From: Saccharum officinarum
Taxonomy: Eukaryota > Streptophyta > Magnoliopsida > Poales > Poaceae
Length of the DNA: 64,000 nt
Direction: 5' to 3'
Assembly (NCBI GenBank): GCA_020631735.1
Contig: CM036158.1
Coordinates: forward strand, 80,157,447 to 80,221,446
Position 1 is the stretch's first letter; each line of letters starts with the position of its first letter. The notes beneath the pieces are model-generated. The model was not told where the DNA came from. It made no database searches and saw only the letters and a program-made list of their open reading frames with translations. The position numbers and the translations under genes were made by a program. Positions 13,001 through 26,075 of this stretch are shown in pieces.

Positions 13001-13210
13001 TGGGTCAGTAGGGTGGGTTTCTCTCGTCTTGATGAATCGGTACAAAGACTCAGCGGAGTTGGGGAGGGGGTGGAACCTGGAGGCGACGGCGAAGCAGAGG
13101 TCGGAGTGGGAGGAGTCGAGGTCGGCGAGGTAGGATGCGTCGTCGCCGCCGGCGAAGACGCGTTGGAGGATCTTGTAGGCCAAGAGGCCGCACAGGATCT
13201 CCACCCACAT
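10073..13210 (-). CDS. NERD (nuclease-related domain) protein with N-terminal membrane anchor
   Basis: There are six exons on the minus strand (13210-12873, 12193-12079, 11583-11468, 11337-11149, 10804-10659, 10254-10073), all GT-AG with consistent phases, encoding 361 residues. The protein starts MWVEILCGLLAYKILQRVF, a short hydrophobic segment that looks like a membrane anchor. Residues ~75-190 match the plant NERD domain (PF08378): HIDVVLVTKR, then VAIKNFSGFVEADKDG, then a later block GRVVLPNPNCR. NERD resembles restriction-type nuclease folds with a D/E-x-K site. Here the expected acidic residue before 'IK' is Ala, so activity may be lost. The remainder (PSYTISIQPEVMLYDQW onward) is the plant-specific extension. 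An in-frame ATG 45 nt upstream (13255) is possible; 13210 was chosen for the hydrophobic start. The biological role is unknown. It is divergent from the WEB gene and convergent with the SNL6-like gene. Confidence 0.8.
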
Positions 13211-16200
13211 CGCGGCCGCCCTCTCTTTCCCCTGCGAACTGCTGATGAACCCCAACGGCGGAGGCGGAGGCGGAGGCGGTGGTGGTTTCGATCTCGACCT
13301 GACTCCTTCCTCCTCAGACGTGGAGGAGGGCGAGAGGCGGTTCGTGGCAGACTGGCAGCAGAGCAGACAAGAGAAGAAATGAAGCGAACGGCTCGATCTG
13401 CTCCTTACCTGGACGAAGGTATCTTAGCTCCTCAGGCAATTTCTACTCAGCTTCACCTCCCTACGTAGAACCTCTACGATTAGATTAGTCGGCCAGACAT
13501 GTTCCGAATTTAGATGGAGTGTCCGGACCAGGTATTGTCTTAAGCGCTAAGCAAAAATTTCAGTCGCCGAGTTGTGCCTTCACAGTGCAACATGCCTCTT
13601 TGCATTCCTTCTCACACTAGGGCCACACGTTCAGACAAAGGAAAACTGGAAAAGAATACCAAAGGAATACCGCTGAAGTTTGGAAACGATGAGTTTGCTG
13701 GTAAGTAAAAATTGTTAAAAGTTAGGCAATTTTGTCATAGATTTGGTTAGCCCAGTGTGAGCTATTGACAAACTTTGGTAGCAAACCAAATGACTGCCAA
13801 AAAATTGACTTGCCCATGATTTGATAACCAAGATTCGGTCATAAACAAATCAGTCCCGAAGTTATGTAAATCAAATTTGACATTGAAAAAAACTAGGATT
13901 TTGTTTGAATCGCCTAGACCTAGGCCCCGTTCAGTTGTGCTGATAAGCCGATTGAAAAACACTGTTGACCGATTTGTTGTGAGAGAAAACACTGTTCCGA
14001 CTGAAAAACAAGCTGAAAAAGACGGATTATAAGCCAGAACAGAGCCCTAATTGTTAGCTAATATTTAAATCTCTAGCCAATAATTGTGTGGATCCTTGCT
14101 GTAGATCACAATAGTCATGTCTTTATTTCTCACACACATGGGAGCCATCTCCACCTCCCTCGTTTCTTTCTTTTATTTCCCTCACACATCAGAGCCAATA
14201 GTTATGTGAATCCGTATCACTTGTGAAGAACGAGACATAGAGTTGATAACATGTGTGGATATCAATTGGCTTGAAGGAGTATAAGATGGAAGGATCATCA
14301 AGTGTTGACAATGATCAAGTGGGATGGATGGGCCTTATGGTAATGACCGTTGGACATCAAGATGGAATGGACGCTTACTAGAATCGGAGCCACTGTCAAT
14401 TTGCGCAAGGCAAAGGTATAAAATACTGGTGATGAGAGTCAAGCATATGGATATGTTAAACCTCTGAACTAAGGTCATAACAGTCCAATTAACCCCCCCT
14501 AATTAGTCGGGGCTTGGAGGCGGGTGCGCTCGCACGCACCCTGTGGCAGATAGAGGATGGCTCGGTGGCCGTAGACGGCCCACTCCTAAGGAAAATGCTA
14601 GTGTCAAGGGAGTGACATAAGGGAGGCTAAGTCCTCGTTCAGGTAGCTTTCATTCGGGGGTTCGGCCAAGGAGTAGGGAGTTCTCGACCTAGGGGAGTCC
14701 CGAGAGAGCAAGTGCCCCCTCCCCCCTGCAGTCACCCCAATTTTGGCTCGGGTTGAGCGCCCACCCCAGGAAACCCTAGGGACAAGCCTCGACAGACATT
14801 TGAATTCGACCGCTGGATATCAGATCTGTGTCAGGAGGAGGCTTTCTCCGGTGCTTACTCTAGTGAGAGCACCGAAGATTTCCGGTGCTTTGTGCAGAGC
14901 TGATTTCAGCTTCCATTTGTAGTGAGTTGGAGTGGTCTAATGTTTGTGCTTCAGAGAGATAGCATCTAGTGGCATTAGGGGCCGGTTAGCAAGCTTGAGG
15001 GCTTGTTACTCTTGGAGGTTGCCACCTCCTAGATGACTTGGTGGCTTGTAAACTTCGTCGTAGCACGCATGGAGATTGTGCGGTGCTGTGAAGAGAGTGA
15101 GATCACTCTGTGAGGAGTGTTGTGCTCATCCCACGGGAGATCATGAAGAGTAGCTCTAGTAAACCTGAGTTGTGAAAAGCACCAAGTGATCCAGTCGGGT
15201 CAAGTGCTAGAGCTCACATTGGGAGCACACCTTGAGGGGTGAGTAAGAGCTTGTGGGCTTGCCATGAGCAAGAGGACCAGTTGAAACCTTCGAGGACTTT
15301 CCTCAACGGGGATTAAATGGTTGGCAAACCACCGAACCTCAGGATAAAAATCACCGTGTCATCTATTTGATCCCGCTCGGTTTGCATCCCCTACACTAGC
15401 TTGTATTTACTTATTAATATGCTTTGTGCTAGCGTAGTTGCTCTTGTGTTGCTAAGTAGCTTTGCTCTCTAGTTGTAATTTGTGTAGTGTAACTAATTGA
15501 GTAGTGTTAGTGTAGCTTGTGCTTAGTTGCTCTCTAGTATGTGTAGGAGCTCTTGGGTGTTTTTTTTTGACTAGGTGCATAGGTTCGAGTGACCTTCCTA
15601 GAATTGTATAGGAGAAATCTTACTAGCCCGACACCTTAGTATATACCTTCCATAGGATCTTTTTAAATTTGCTAGTGATAATATATAGATGGGTGTAGTC
15701 ATGGCTAGACGATTAGTTTACTTTTGCTGTTTTTATTGGCTAGCCAACACGGTTAAGTTTTAGAAATAATTATTCCTTATCTAGTCGGTCATCTCGACCC
15801 TACATCAAGTCACCCGTCACACGAACAAAGAAAAATTGTGTGAACGACGACATAATGCGACTGATCACGATAGGGAGTGAGGAAATTGGGCAGAAAGATG
15901 TGAGTTGGAGCTTGATTTAATAGATTGTCTGGTCTTCATAAAATCCAACGGTGGATATTCTTGAAGCTCAGTTAACCATTAGATCTTCATAAGATCTAAC
16001 GGTGAAATTTTTTGATTAATCTCGTAATTTCTAGATCCTCTACACGAACATCGAGGATCTTTTAACAATGTTGTACTATTATAATACAATACATAGATTT
16101 GGGGCGAAATACATACACATGATTGAGAATACATTGAAACTGAGAAGAAGAAAGAAGTCATGGAGACGCTGACTTCGACCTAAAGGCCCATCTAATCTAA

Positions 16201-16748
16201 AAGTGATAAATTCCTAAATTCTGGCCTTGCCCTACTTCATCAGGCCGGTCCATTTCAAGTGAGCCTGGGGTAGTCGGGTGATGATGCCAGCCCAGCCAAT
16301 TGTTTTTGTTACAGGCTAAGCATCCGGATGAACGGAGCCGGTATGGGCTCAAAACTTGATGGATCGGTTTTCTTTTTATTTTTTCAATTCGTTTCTGTAA
16401 AAAACAATTGTCTCAATAAAATATTTACAGAATTGTACTTCAATCGGCAAATTGTTGTGGTACATCTAAATTTCGCCAAGCCAATTGTGAGATAAAACCA
16501 GTAGTTCTCAATTATCTAAATTTGGCCAAACCAATTTATGTATCTATAAGATTCGAGCATTGTATCCTTTCGACATCAAGACGATCTTATAAACGAAAAG
16601 TTGTGTACATAATTCGATTTGATCTCCTGTAGATTTTCTATGTCAGGTTAATACTTTATTGCACTAGCAATATTATAGTTCTTAAAAATTTATTTGATTT
16701 AAAGTTATGCCAGCCTGTTCCATTGTAATGCATAAACATAATATTTGC
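13211..16748. other. Intergenic, repeat-derived, no gene seen
   Basis: The first ~250 bp is the GC-rich promoter/5' UTR of the NERD gene, with a GGAGGC run at 13,257-13,283. One small MITE lies at 13923-14047. From ~14,480 to ~15,800 the sequence has the look of retrotransposon LTR/leader DNA (for example CTCAACGGGGATTAAATGG at 15,303), but I could not find paired LTRs or a target duplication. No protein domain is visible in any frame. Confidence 0.45.
13923..14047. mobile_element. Small MITE (~125 bp), 'GGCCCCGTTC...GATAAGCC' family, copy 1
   Basis: It has the pattern GGCCCCGTTCAGTTG, GCTGATAAGCC, CACTGTTGACCGATTTGTTG, GTGAGAGAAAACACTGTTCC, and ends TTATAAGCC...CAGAGCCC. The ends are imperfect inverted repeats. 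Two more copies lie at 17652 and 18191. The family resembles short hAT-type MITEs common in grasses. Confidence 0.7.
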
Positions 16749-16750
16749 TA

Positions 16751-17010
16751 CTCCCTCTGTCTAAGAAAGAATGCAATTGTAGCACAGTGTCACGTTTTAA
16801 AATCTTGAGTCTGACTAATTATAGATAAAAAATATCAATATTTATGATATCAAATAAATACCATTAGATTAATTACGAAATGTATTTTCATAAGAAATTG
16901 ATTCGGAGCTATAAGCATGAATACTATTTACTGAAAACTTAGTTAAACGTGAACTACTTTTACTGACATGCAACTCATAGTTGTATTCTTTTTTTTTTGG
17001 ATGGAGGGAG
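16751..17010. mobile_element. Stowaway MITE (Tc1/mariner-derived), 260 bp
   Basis: The element starts CTCCCTCTGTCTAAGAAAGA and ends TTTTTTGGATGGAGGGAG. These are the CTCCCTC terminal inverted repeats typical of grass Stowaway elements. The TA dinucleotide flanks both ends (16749-16750, 17011-17012). The interior is AT-rich with no coding capacity. Confidence 0.85.
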
Positions 17011-17012
17011 TA

Positions 17013-18190
17013 GTTGACTAGATAAGATTTTATAAAGAAAGAAAAAAACTTGGAAATCCTTAACGCCCGGTCCTCCCGGTCCGTTCCGTTCGATGTGTCG
17101 GCTGGCTGGTTGCAATCAACCATCGTCACGGAAATATATGTACCGTGGTAGTAGTACTGAGGTAGCAGTACAGTACAACCGAAGTTGACTTGACTACGGC
17201 ACTGACTACGTGGGCCCAGGTTCAACCGGGCACCACACGTCAGGGTCGTAAACGATTGCACTCGAATTGCGGAGGAGTGTGAGAAATGAGCTGGGAGCGT
17301 CCGTTCCGTGGAGATATGTTGGTTGGCGTAGCGTTTTCGGTATGCCTTTTGGGAAAGAGAAGAGAGGCGGGGAGGGCCCGCGGGGGCCCACGCACGCAGC
17401 CGTCCAATGCACGCGACGCAAAGCTCCATCGACCCCATGCAGAAACGCCGCGCGGGCACTGGAATGCCCTGGGCCGGGGTCGTCGTCTTTCTCGCGCCGT
17501 TTGTCGTTAATGTGCTTGCTAGTGTTTTTGATTAGCTAATCCTGGATTGTTGGAGCCTGGAAAATGAAAATAGAATGTTGCTAGCCCTAGAACTACAATG
17601 AAGGATGGACGGTCCGATCCATCGGCGGCAGCAAAGCAAAGCTGCGGTTATTGGCCCTGTTTGCTTGGCCGATAAACCATGATTAAAAATATTGTTGACT
17701 GATTTACTGTGAGAGAAAAATATTATACCATGACTAATAAGGCAGACTGATAAGTTCAAACGAATAGAGTGATAGACTTACAGTACGTACGCGTGCAAGC
17801 AAATATCCACACCACACACCAAGCAATACTGTACGCTGCAATAATAGTACAGCACGTCCCTCTTAATTTGCAGATACCACAGGCTGGTGCTGATAATAAG
17901 CTGCAACTTTTCCTCGAGTATACTACGTAAGTAGAAGCAGTACCGCATATTGTACGTATATCTTAGCTTTGAAAACCATGCATACTAATGCGTGGTGCGT
18001 CGCTGCCGATACTAATTGTCATCCGTACGTACCTCTGCGGTTACATGCATTGCTGGCAGCCTGGCACTGCGTGACTGTGATACTCCCCATCTCACTCCGA
18101 GTCAAATCAGTTTGACCAAGTAGTATATATATTACTATTTCGGTAATACATAAATATTAGCAATTTCATCATTTAATGTATTTAATAATC
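17013..18190. other. Intergenic, no gene seen
   Basis: This is mixed sequence with a GC-richer stretch at about 17,200-17,520 whose open frames lack any domain. It contains a second copy of the small MITE at 17652-17767. Nothing else could be supported. Confidence 0.5.
17652..17767. mobile_element. Small MITE, copy 2
   Basis: It contains GGCCCTGTTTGCTTGGCCGA, TGTTGACTGATTTACTGTGA, and ends AAGTTCAAACGAATAGAG. Same layout as the 13923 copy, with a more AT-rich interior. Confidence 0.7.
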
Positions 18191-18302
18191 GCCCCGTTCG
18201 CTTGGTTGATAAGTGATGACTGAAAGTATTGTTGGCTGATTTGTTATAAGAGAAAAACACTGTACCATAACTGATAAGTCAGACTAATAAGTTCAAGCGA
18301 AT
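18191..18302. mobile_element. Small MITE, copy 3
   Basis: It starts GCCCCGTTCGCTTGGTTGAT and ends AATAAGTTCAAGCGAATATG. The ends CGTTCGCTTG and CAAGCGAA are inverted repeats. It lies 59 bp upstream of the long TA tract. Confidence 0.75.
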
Positions 18303-18357
18303 ATGATATATTTGATGTCATGAATACTTTTTCTACAAAGTTTTTAGATCGTCCTTT

Positions 18358-19916
<1,559 letters not shown>

Positions 19917-22858
19917 ATGGATGTCGCCATTGACAGATCTGGGCCGAACGAGTCCCCCATCAGCAGGGGCAGGCCGAGCACGCCGTCTTCCAACCACCAC
20001 CGCCCCTCCACGCCGTCCTCCAACCACCGCCCGTCCACGGCGTCCTCCAACCACCGCCCCTCCACCCCGGGCGGCACCAGGAGGAGCAGCGTCGGCACGC
20101 CGTCCACGCCGCGCTCCCGCACCAACGGCGCGGGGGGGCCCTTCAAGTCCGAGCCCAACTCGCCGCCGTCGGCCGCCGCGCAGAAGCCCCGCCTCTCGTT
20201 CGACCGCTCACCGAGATCCGGGGACACCAAGCCCGTCGTCGAGCGCCGGGTGCCCAAGATCGGCAACACTCCTGAAGTAAGTCTACTGCACCCAACTGCG
20301 CTGCCCTCTGGTTTTCTTCTTCTTCTCTCACTGACGAAGAACGGGACGAAAGCGGTGCTGCATTGCTACTAACATCCTGTCGGTTCGGTTCTTGATGCAC
20401 GCACGCCTGTGCCTGATCACTTGTGATTTTGTCGCTGGGATTGCAGAAGCAGCTCCGGAGGGAGGCCGAACTGCAGGCGCGGCTTGAGTCCGCCCAGGAG
20501 GACCTGAAGAAGTCCAAGGACCAACTGGCATTCATCCTCGGAGAGAGGGACCGTCTCGTCGGGGAGCTCAACGAGGCCAAGAGAGTCGCTGATGAGACTC
20601 ACGAGAAGCTCCAGGATGCCCTCATGGCCAAGCGGTGGGCCGAGGAGGCCACCGAGATCGAGAAGTTCCGGGCGGATGAGCTTGAGCAGGCAGGCATCGA
20701 CGAGGCGCAGAGGCGGGAGGAGGAGTGGCAGAGGGAGATTGAGTGCGTGCGTGGCCAGCACGCCGCTGACTTGGAGACGTTGGTCAACACGACGGAGGAG
20801 CTGGAGAGGCTCAGGCGTGATCTTTCCATGGCGAACGAGGCCAAGAAGGCTGCTCTTGGCCACGCAGATGATGCAATGAAGATCGCTGAGGTCAATGCAG
20901 AGAAGGTGGAGATCCTCTCAAATGAAGTTGTTCGCTTGAAAGGGTTGCTTGATTCGAGTGCTGCCAGTGAAGAGAGTAAAAGCCGTGAAGCTGAACTTCT
21001 TGTTAAGAATCTGGAGTCTGAGGTTTCATCTCTGAAAGGCAAACTTGAGGAGGCAAAAGTCCTTGAAGAGAGGTTGGCCGAAGCAGAAAAAATGATTGAG
21101 GAGCTTAAATCAGAGATCGCTGATGTGCAGAAGGTCGAGGCAGACATCCGTCAGCAGTTAGAAGAATGGAAGGAGAAGTCAGGATCACTCGAGATGAAAT
21201 TGGAGGAAGTTACTCTATCTGAGAAGTTCAAAAGTGATTCACTTGCCTCCACGACTGAAGAGCTGGACAAGACCCAGTTGATACTGCAAGATAGAGAATC
21301 GGAAATTGAAGTTCTTAAAGGAAAGACAACTGCCTTGGAAATTGAGGTGGCTAGGCTTTTAGCAGATGTAAATGATTCAAATGAGCATCTGGATGCATCG
21401 CAGCAAGAGGTGTTTGGGCTGCAGACTACAATAGATGTTCTGAGGAACAAGCTTGATGCTGCAGAACTAGCTGCCTCAGAGGCTTTGGACAATGAGAGGA
21501 CTGCTATCACAAAGATTGAAGGCCTGACTGAGGAGAAAACGAAGCTCATTAGTGAGCTGGATGATGCTAGAGACAGAGAGGAGAGAGAGAAAAGGGCAGT
21601 TGAGGATCTTACTGCTGCATTGGATAAGGCATCCTGCGAAGCACAGGAAGCACATGATAGGTTTCAGAAGAAAGAAGATGATTATGAACGTGCTCTTGCA
21701 CAGATAGGTGATCTGAAGATGGCCCTGAAGAGTATGGAAGAGAGTTATGAGGCAATGCTTGATGAGGCAAAACATGACATAACTTGCCTAAGGGAAACTG
21801 TGGAGAAGCTGGAGGCTGAGGTGAGCAAGTACAGAGAAGAATGTGAATCTAAGGAGCTTGACCTTATCACGGCTAGCAAACAGTCTGAACAAGAAATTGC
21901 TGCTCTTAAAGAAGAAGCCGAGCATGTATGTGCATCACTGCGAGGTGCAGAGCAGGAGCTTGAAGCAGTCAATGAAGAGAAAGAGAGGCTTCAGGAGAAA
22001 CTGGCGTGCACAGAATCAGCAGTTGCTGAAGCCAAGGATGCTGTGCAGGAGGCAAAGGCCAAGAAGGAGAGGCTTCAAGAGAAACTTGCACACACGGAGT
22101 CAGAGGTTGCTGAGGCCAACATTGCAGCACAGGAATCTAAGATTGAGATCGAGAGGCTTCAAGAGAAACTGACATACACGGAGTCGGCGGTTGCTGAAGC
22201 CAACAAGGCTGTGCAGGAGGCAAAGGCTGAGAGTTCGCAACTGAAGGAGCGATTACTCGACAAAGAGAATGCATTGCAGAGCATAACCCAGGAGAATGAT
22301 GAATTCAGGATGCGAGAAGCTGACGCCATGGGGAAAATAGACGAGCTGTCTGCTCTGCTTGCTGAAGCCATGACAAAGAAGCATCCTGAGGAGGAAGAGA
22401 AGCTGGTGGTTGTTGATGAGGCCCACAATTCTGTGCGTGAAGAAGTTATCCATTCTGTTGCAGAAAATGAAGATACAGAAGAAACTGATGATAAAAAACC
22501 AAGGCTTGAAGTTGATGCAGCCGATATGAACTCCAACGGAGAATCGAAGCATGAAGAGAAAGATGACAGCAAGGTGGAACAAGAGGAACTGAAAACTGAG
22601 CTCAGCTTACAAGAGAGCGACAAAGTTAGCTTCGAGAAGGAAGCACAGACCGAATACAAAAGACAAGAAACTGAATCGTCCAATGATGAATTAGACTCAA
22701 AGAAGGACAGCAGCACCGAGAGTGCAAACGGGACGACCGTACCAGAGGATACGGCGACTAAAGTGGCACCGTCTCCTACGAAACCACAGCAGCAGAAAAA
22801 GAACAAGCCTCTGCTGAAGAAGTTTGGGAGCTTACTGAAAAAGAAAAACAGCAAGTAG
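19917..22858 (+). CDS. WEB-family long coiled-coil protein (At1g65010-like)
   Basis: Two exons (19917-20276 and 20447-22858, joined in phase 0 at GAA|GTAAGT...TTGCAG|AAGCAG) encode 923 residues. Residues 1-120 are Ser/Pro/Arg-rich and disordered, with repeats of the type RPSTPSSNH. From about residue 121 (KQLRREAELQARLESAQEDL) to ~735 the protein is an almost unbroken coiled coil rich in E, K, L and A. Residues 633-716 are three tandem 28-residue (four-heptad) repeats starting ERLQEKL. A charged disordered segment follows, and the protein ends KPLLKKFGSLLKKKNSK, a basic amphipathic end that I recall as typical of this family. WEB proteins (WEB1/PMI2 group) act in light-driven chloroplast movement; whether this distant member does is inference. 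It is divergent from the NERD gene. Length and both ends look complete. Confidence 0.85.
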
Positions 22859-24299
22859 CCGAACAGTGGCTGTCCTATTAGTGTTGTTTTGTTGTTCTTT
22901 TTTTTTGGTCTGTTTGACGAGGTGTTGTGCTTCCTATGCGTTTACTGCCAATGCCTGTATTTGTGGTGATTGGTGAAGTTTGTGGGTGTCGTGATTTTTT
23001 TTCTTCCTTTTAACTTGGGACCTATATGGTGTTGGCTGCTGCTATATACACGGTTATGGCAGATCCCATGTGTGTAAATGGAGTTCCTCCTAATCAGAAT
23101 GGCTATTCGTTTCTGAGACTCTGCAGCTCCTTGATTGATTGTAAGGTAATGTGATGTAAGGCGCCAGTGACCTAATTAACCTGGATATGATGTTATTACT
23201 TATTTAACTAGAGGTCTTTGAACAGACAATGTTATCTGGCATGCCGCATGCAGTTGATGTCATAGTGTTGAACACTGGCAATGAAATGAGTTGGCTTATG
23301 ATTGTCTTTGTGTGGTTGTAGCTTCCTAATCTGTTGTGGTTGCTTAAGATGGCATCGATCAGATCAGGTGCACAAAAAGGTGGCAGCAGGTGTGACTGGA
23401 TTGGAATCATTAGGCACAGCATGCACGGGAGGTTGGCCATCGCTTCTTACCACACTGACAGCAGAGGAAGTATCGTATCATTTCTGCCCACACAGAGGTT
23501 TGTTTAATCCACTCCAGTCTCCAGGCTTTTTATATCTTGTCGGATGCATTATCCCCTTGTGCGTGTCCTGACGCACGCCGACGCCACCGCTGGGTAGCTC
23601 GTCGGTTCCAACCCACACGAGCTGTTCGGTTCCAAGCGCAAATGACATGTGAATTCCTGTGTTGGATGGTTGGAGTCCTGGCCGCCGACGTCGAATCATG
23701 GGCGCTGGATTGGGGTGTTGTGTGCCGCCCGTCGTCGTCCCGTGCGCCCTGTGACTTTGCCGGACAGGAACCTCCCAACCTTCCGATCGATCGGCGGAGC
23801 TGCTGCCGCTTGCCGGAGACGTCGCTGGCAGCGGCACCGTGGAGATAATTTTATGGCATGAGTCGTACGTACGCCCGCCGAGGGGGGCCCGGCTGGATAT
23901 CTGATGCCGATGGCGACATGCAACCCGAATGAACCAACATTGTACTAGTTAGTACTGTGGCAATTGGCATCGCCAACCATCTAATCTTGTGGGGATCGCC
24001 CTCTACTACGGCCTACGGGAGCAGGAGTATAAACCCTCCGTATCGAATTTAGATGTCATTTTGAATAAGGTATAAGTCAAACATTAAAAATATAAATAAT
24101 CAATAACTTTTAAGTTGTTGAGTTTGCAAATATAAAAATTATATGAATATATTTGTCTTGAAAAATACTTTCATAAAAGTATATATATATATATCACTTT
24201 TCTATAAACATTTTTTTATAAAAATAAGAGATCAAAGTTATGTTTTGAAGACCGTGTTGCTGTCCTAACCGACTTCTGAATCCGATATGGAGCGAGCAG

Positions 24300-24454
24300 C
24301 GACGAAGCCAGCGGGGGGGCTACCCGTGCTCCAGCCCCTCCTACGGCCATGATTTATATGGAGCCTGGGCTTAGCCCGGGCTACCGCCGTGAGGAGGAAG
24401 AAGGCAAGGAGGGGCTGAAGGAAGAAGAAGAGGAAGCCAGCCCTGGCTTCGTCG
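24300..24454. repeat. 155-bp inverted-repeat element
   Basis: CGACGAAGCCAG at the left and CTGGCTTCGTCG at the right are perfect 12-bp inverted repeats. They enclose a GC- then purine-rich core containing GCCTGGGCTTAGCCCGGGCT, itself partly palindromic. No clear target duplication was found. It is probably a short MITE or a fragment of one. Confidence 0.5.
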
Positions 24455-25035
24455 ATTCCTGGCTTCGGTCGCTGGGAGCGAGTATTCTTCATGTTATGCC
24501 GTAGTACTGCACCGTCTTGCTACAGGGTGTGTGGTGTGGCCACTGTTATTGTAAGCATCTACCACTGCTGACTCTCCTTTGGGTTTGGCTGCAGCATTCA
24601 TGCTGTGGTCCGGATGGATGTTTTATGTTCAGGAAATTTCCTGCGTAAATTCACGTAAGGAGTAGGAGTATTTATTACCTGCAGAAAGACCAGACAGGCA
24701 TGACCTGACAGCAAAAGTAATTCACTTTTGATTAAGTTTATAGTAAATAATATTAATATTTATAGCTCAAAATCAATTTATTATAAAAATATATTTCGTA
24801 ATTAATCCAGTGATATTTATTGAATATCGTAAATATTGATAGTTTTTTTTATCTATAATTGGTCAAACTCGAGATCCTAAATCGTGATATTGTGCTAGAA
24901 TTATATTCTTTATTGGACGGAGGAAAGTACTACAATACAAGAGGGAGGAAAGTTCGTGAGGCCTTAGCGCAGCTACAGGCTACAGCTCTAACTAATCCTA
25001 GATCACTACTACATGATAGTAATACGGAGTATATG

Positions 25036-25362
25036 AGGGGTTGTTTAGTTGGTGGGGTGAAAATTTTTGGGATGCCACATTAGAAGTTTTAAGAAATATC
25101 AGAATGGGTGTTCGGATACTAATAAAATAACTAATTACATAACTTGTCCGAAACCGCGAGACGAATTTATTAAGTCTAATTAATTCGTCATTAACTCATG
25201 TTTACTGTAGCACAATATTATCAAATCATGGATTAATTAGGCTTAAAAAATTTGTCTCGTAAATTTATCACAATTTATATAATTAGTTATTTTTCTCGTC
25301 TATATTTAATACTTCATATATGTGCCAAACATCAAATTTTTAGAGAGAAACTAAACACCCCT
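25036..25362. mobile_element. MITE of the TTTAG family, copy 5
   Basis: It starts AGGGGTTGTTTAGTTGG and ends AGAAACTAAACACCCCTT; these ends are inverted repeats (AGGGG-GTTTAGTT / AACTAAAC-CCCCT). It is longer (~327 bp) than the other copies and has TTCGTC / GACGAA words on both arms. Confidence 0.75.
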
Positions 25363-25467
25363 TAGCAGTAGTACATACTACTGTAGTAATGTAGTCTTGT
25401 CGACGTCACTCGCAGGTGCCACGTTGGCATCAAGTGGCATCCTGGAGAGACTAGCTAGCTAGAAAGC

Positions 25468-25698
25468 GTGTGTTTAGATTGTGAAAAGTTTCTGTAGTAC
25501 CTTTCGTTGTTATTTAACAAATATTATCTAACCATAAAGTAACTAGGCTCAAAAGATTCATCTCGACATTTATAGATAAATTGTGCAATTAGTTATTTTT
25601 TTACCTATATTTAATACTCCATGCATGCGTCCAAATATTTGATGTGATGGGTGGAAGAAGAAATATTTTGGGTTTACATGGGGAGTGAACACACCCTA
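25468..25698. mobile_element. MITE of the TTTAG family, copy 6
   Basis: It starts GTGTGTTTAGATTG and ends GGGGAGTGAACACACCC. The shared inner words TTTCGTTGTTATTTAACAAA, CTCAAAAGATTCATCTCG and TTTAATACTCCATGCATG are present. Confidence 0.7.
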
Positions 25699-25716
25699 AA
25701 AGGAAAAAAAAACTAA

Positions 25717-26040
25717 GTTGGTCTTGGTTAGTTTTCACCCTAAAACTTTACACCCTATCATATCAGATTTTGACACATGTATGAAGTATTAAATATAGAC
25801 TAAAAAATAACTAATTATACAGATTGCGTGTAATTTGCGAGATGAATCTTTTAAGCCTAATTAGTTCATAAATTTGACAATAAAGTGCTACAATAACACA
25901 TGTGCTAATGACAAATTAATTAGACTTAATAGATTCGTCTCGTAGTTTACTGACGGATTCTATAATTTGTTTTTTATGAGTATCAAACACCCCACGTGAC
26001 AAGATACACCAAAACTTTACGTCCTCGAACTGAACAAGAC
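25717..26040. mobile_element. MITE of the TTTAG family, copy 7
   Basis: It starts GTTGGTCTTGGTTAGTTTTC and ends CTCGAACTGAACAAGAC. It contains TTTGCGAGATGAATCTTTTA and, further on, GATTCGTCTCGTAG. It lies immediately left of the large Gypsy insertion, and another family member lies immediately right of it. Confidence 0.6.
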
Positions 26041-26075
26041 AAATTGCGCTGGGCCATGCAAGCTGCTACGACTAG

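Larger units (their letters stand above)
22859..26070. other. Intergenic, 3' UTR plus MITE-rich DNA
   Basis: The first ~300 bp is the T-rich 3' UTR of the WEB-family gene. About 23,540-23,870 is GC-richer without a recognisable gene. AT-rich Stowaway-like remnants lie at about 24,030-24,260 and 24,725-24,930. A small foldback lies at 24300-24454, and three MITEs of the TTTAG family fill 25,036-26,040. No coding gene is supported. Confidence 0.55.

Noticed and set aside
14480..15800. Solo LTR of a Copia-type element
   Set aside because: The sequence has an LTR-like feel but I found neither matching TG...CA ends nor a target duplication, so I did not call it.
22159..22854. Ser/Phe-rich minus-strand frame opposite the WEB-family gene
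   Set aside because: Reverse complement of Glu/Lys-rich coiled-coil codons; no independent support.
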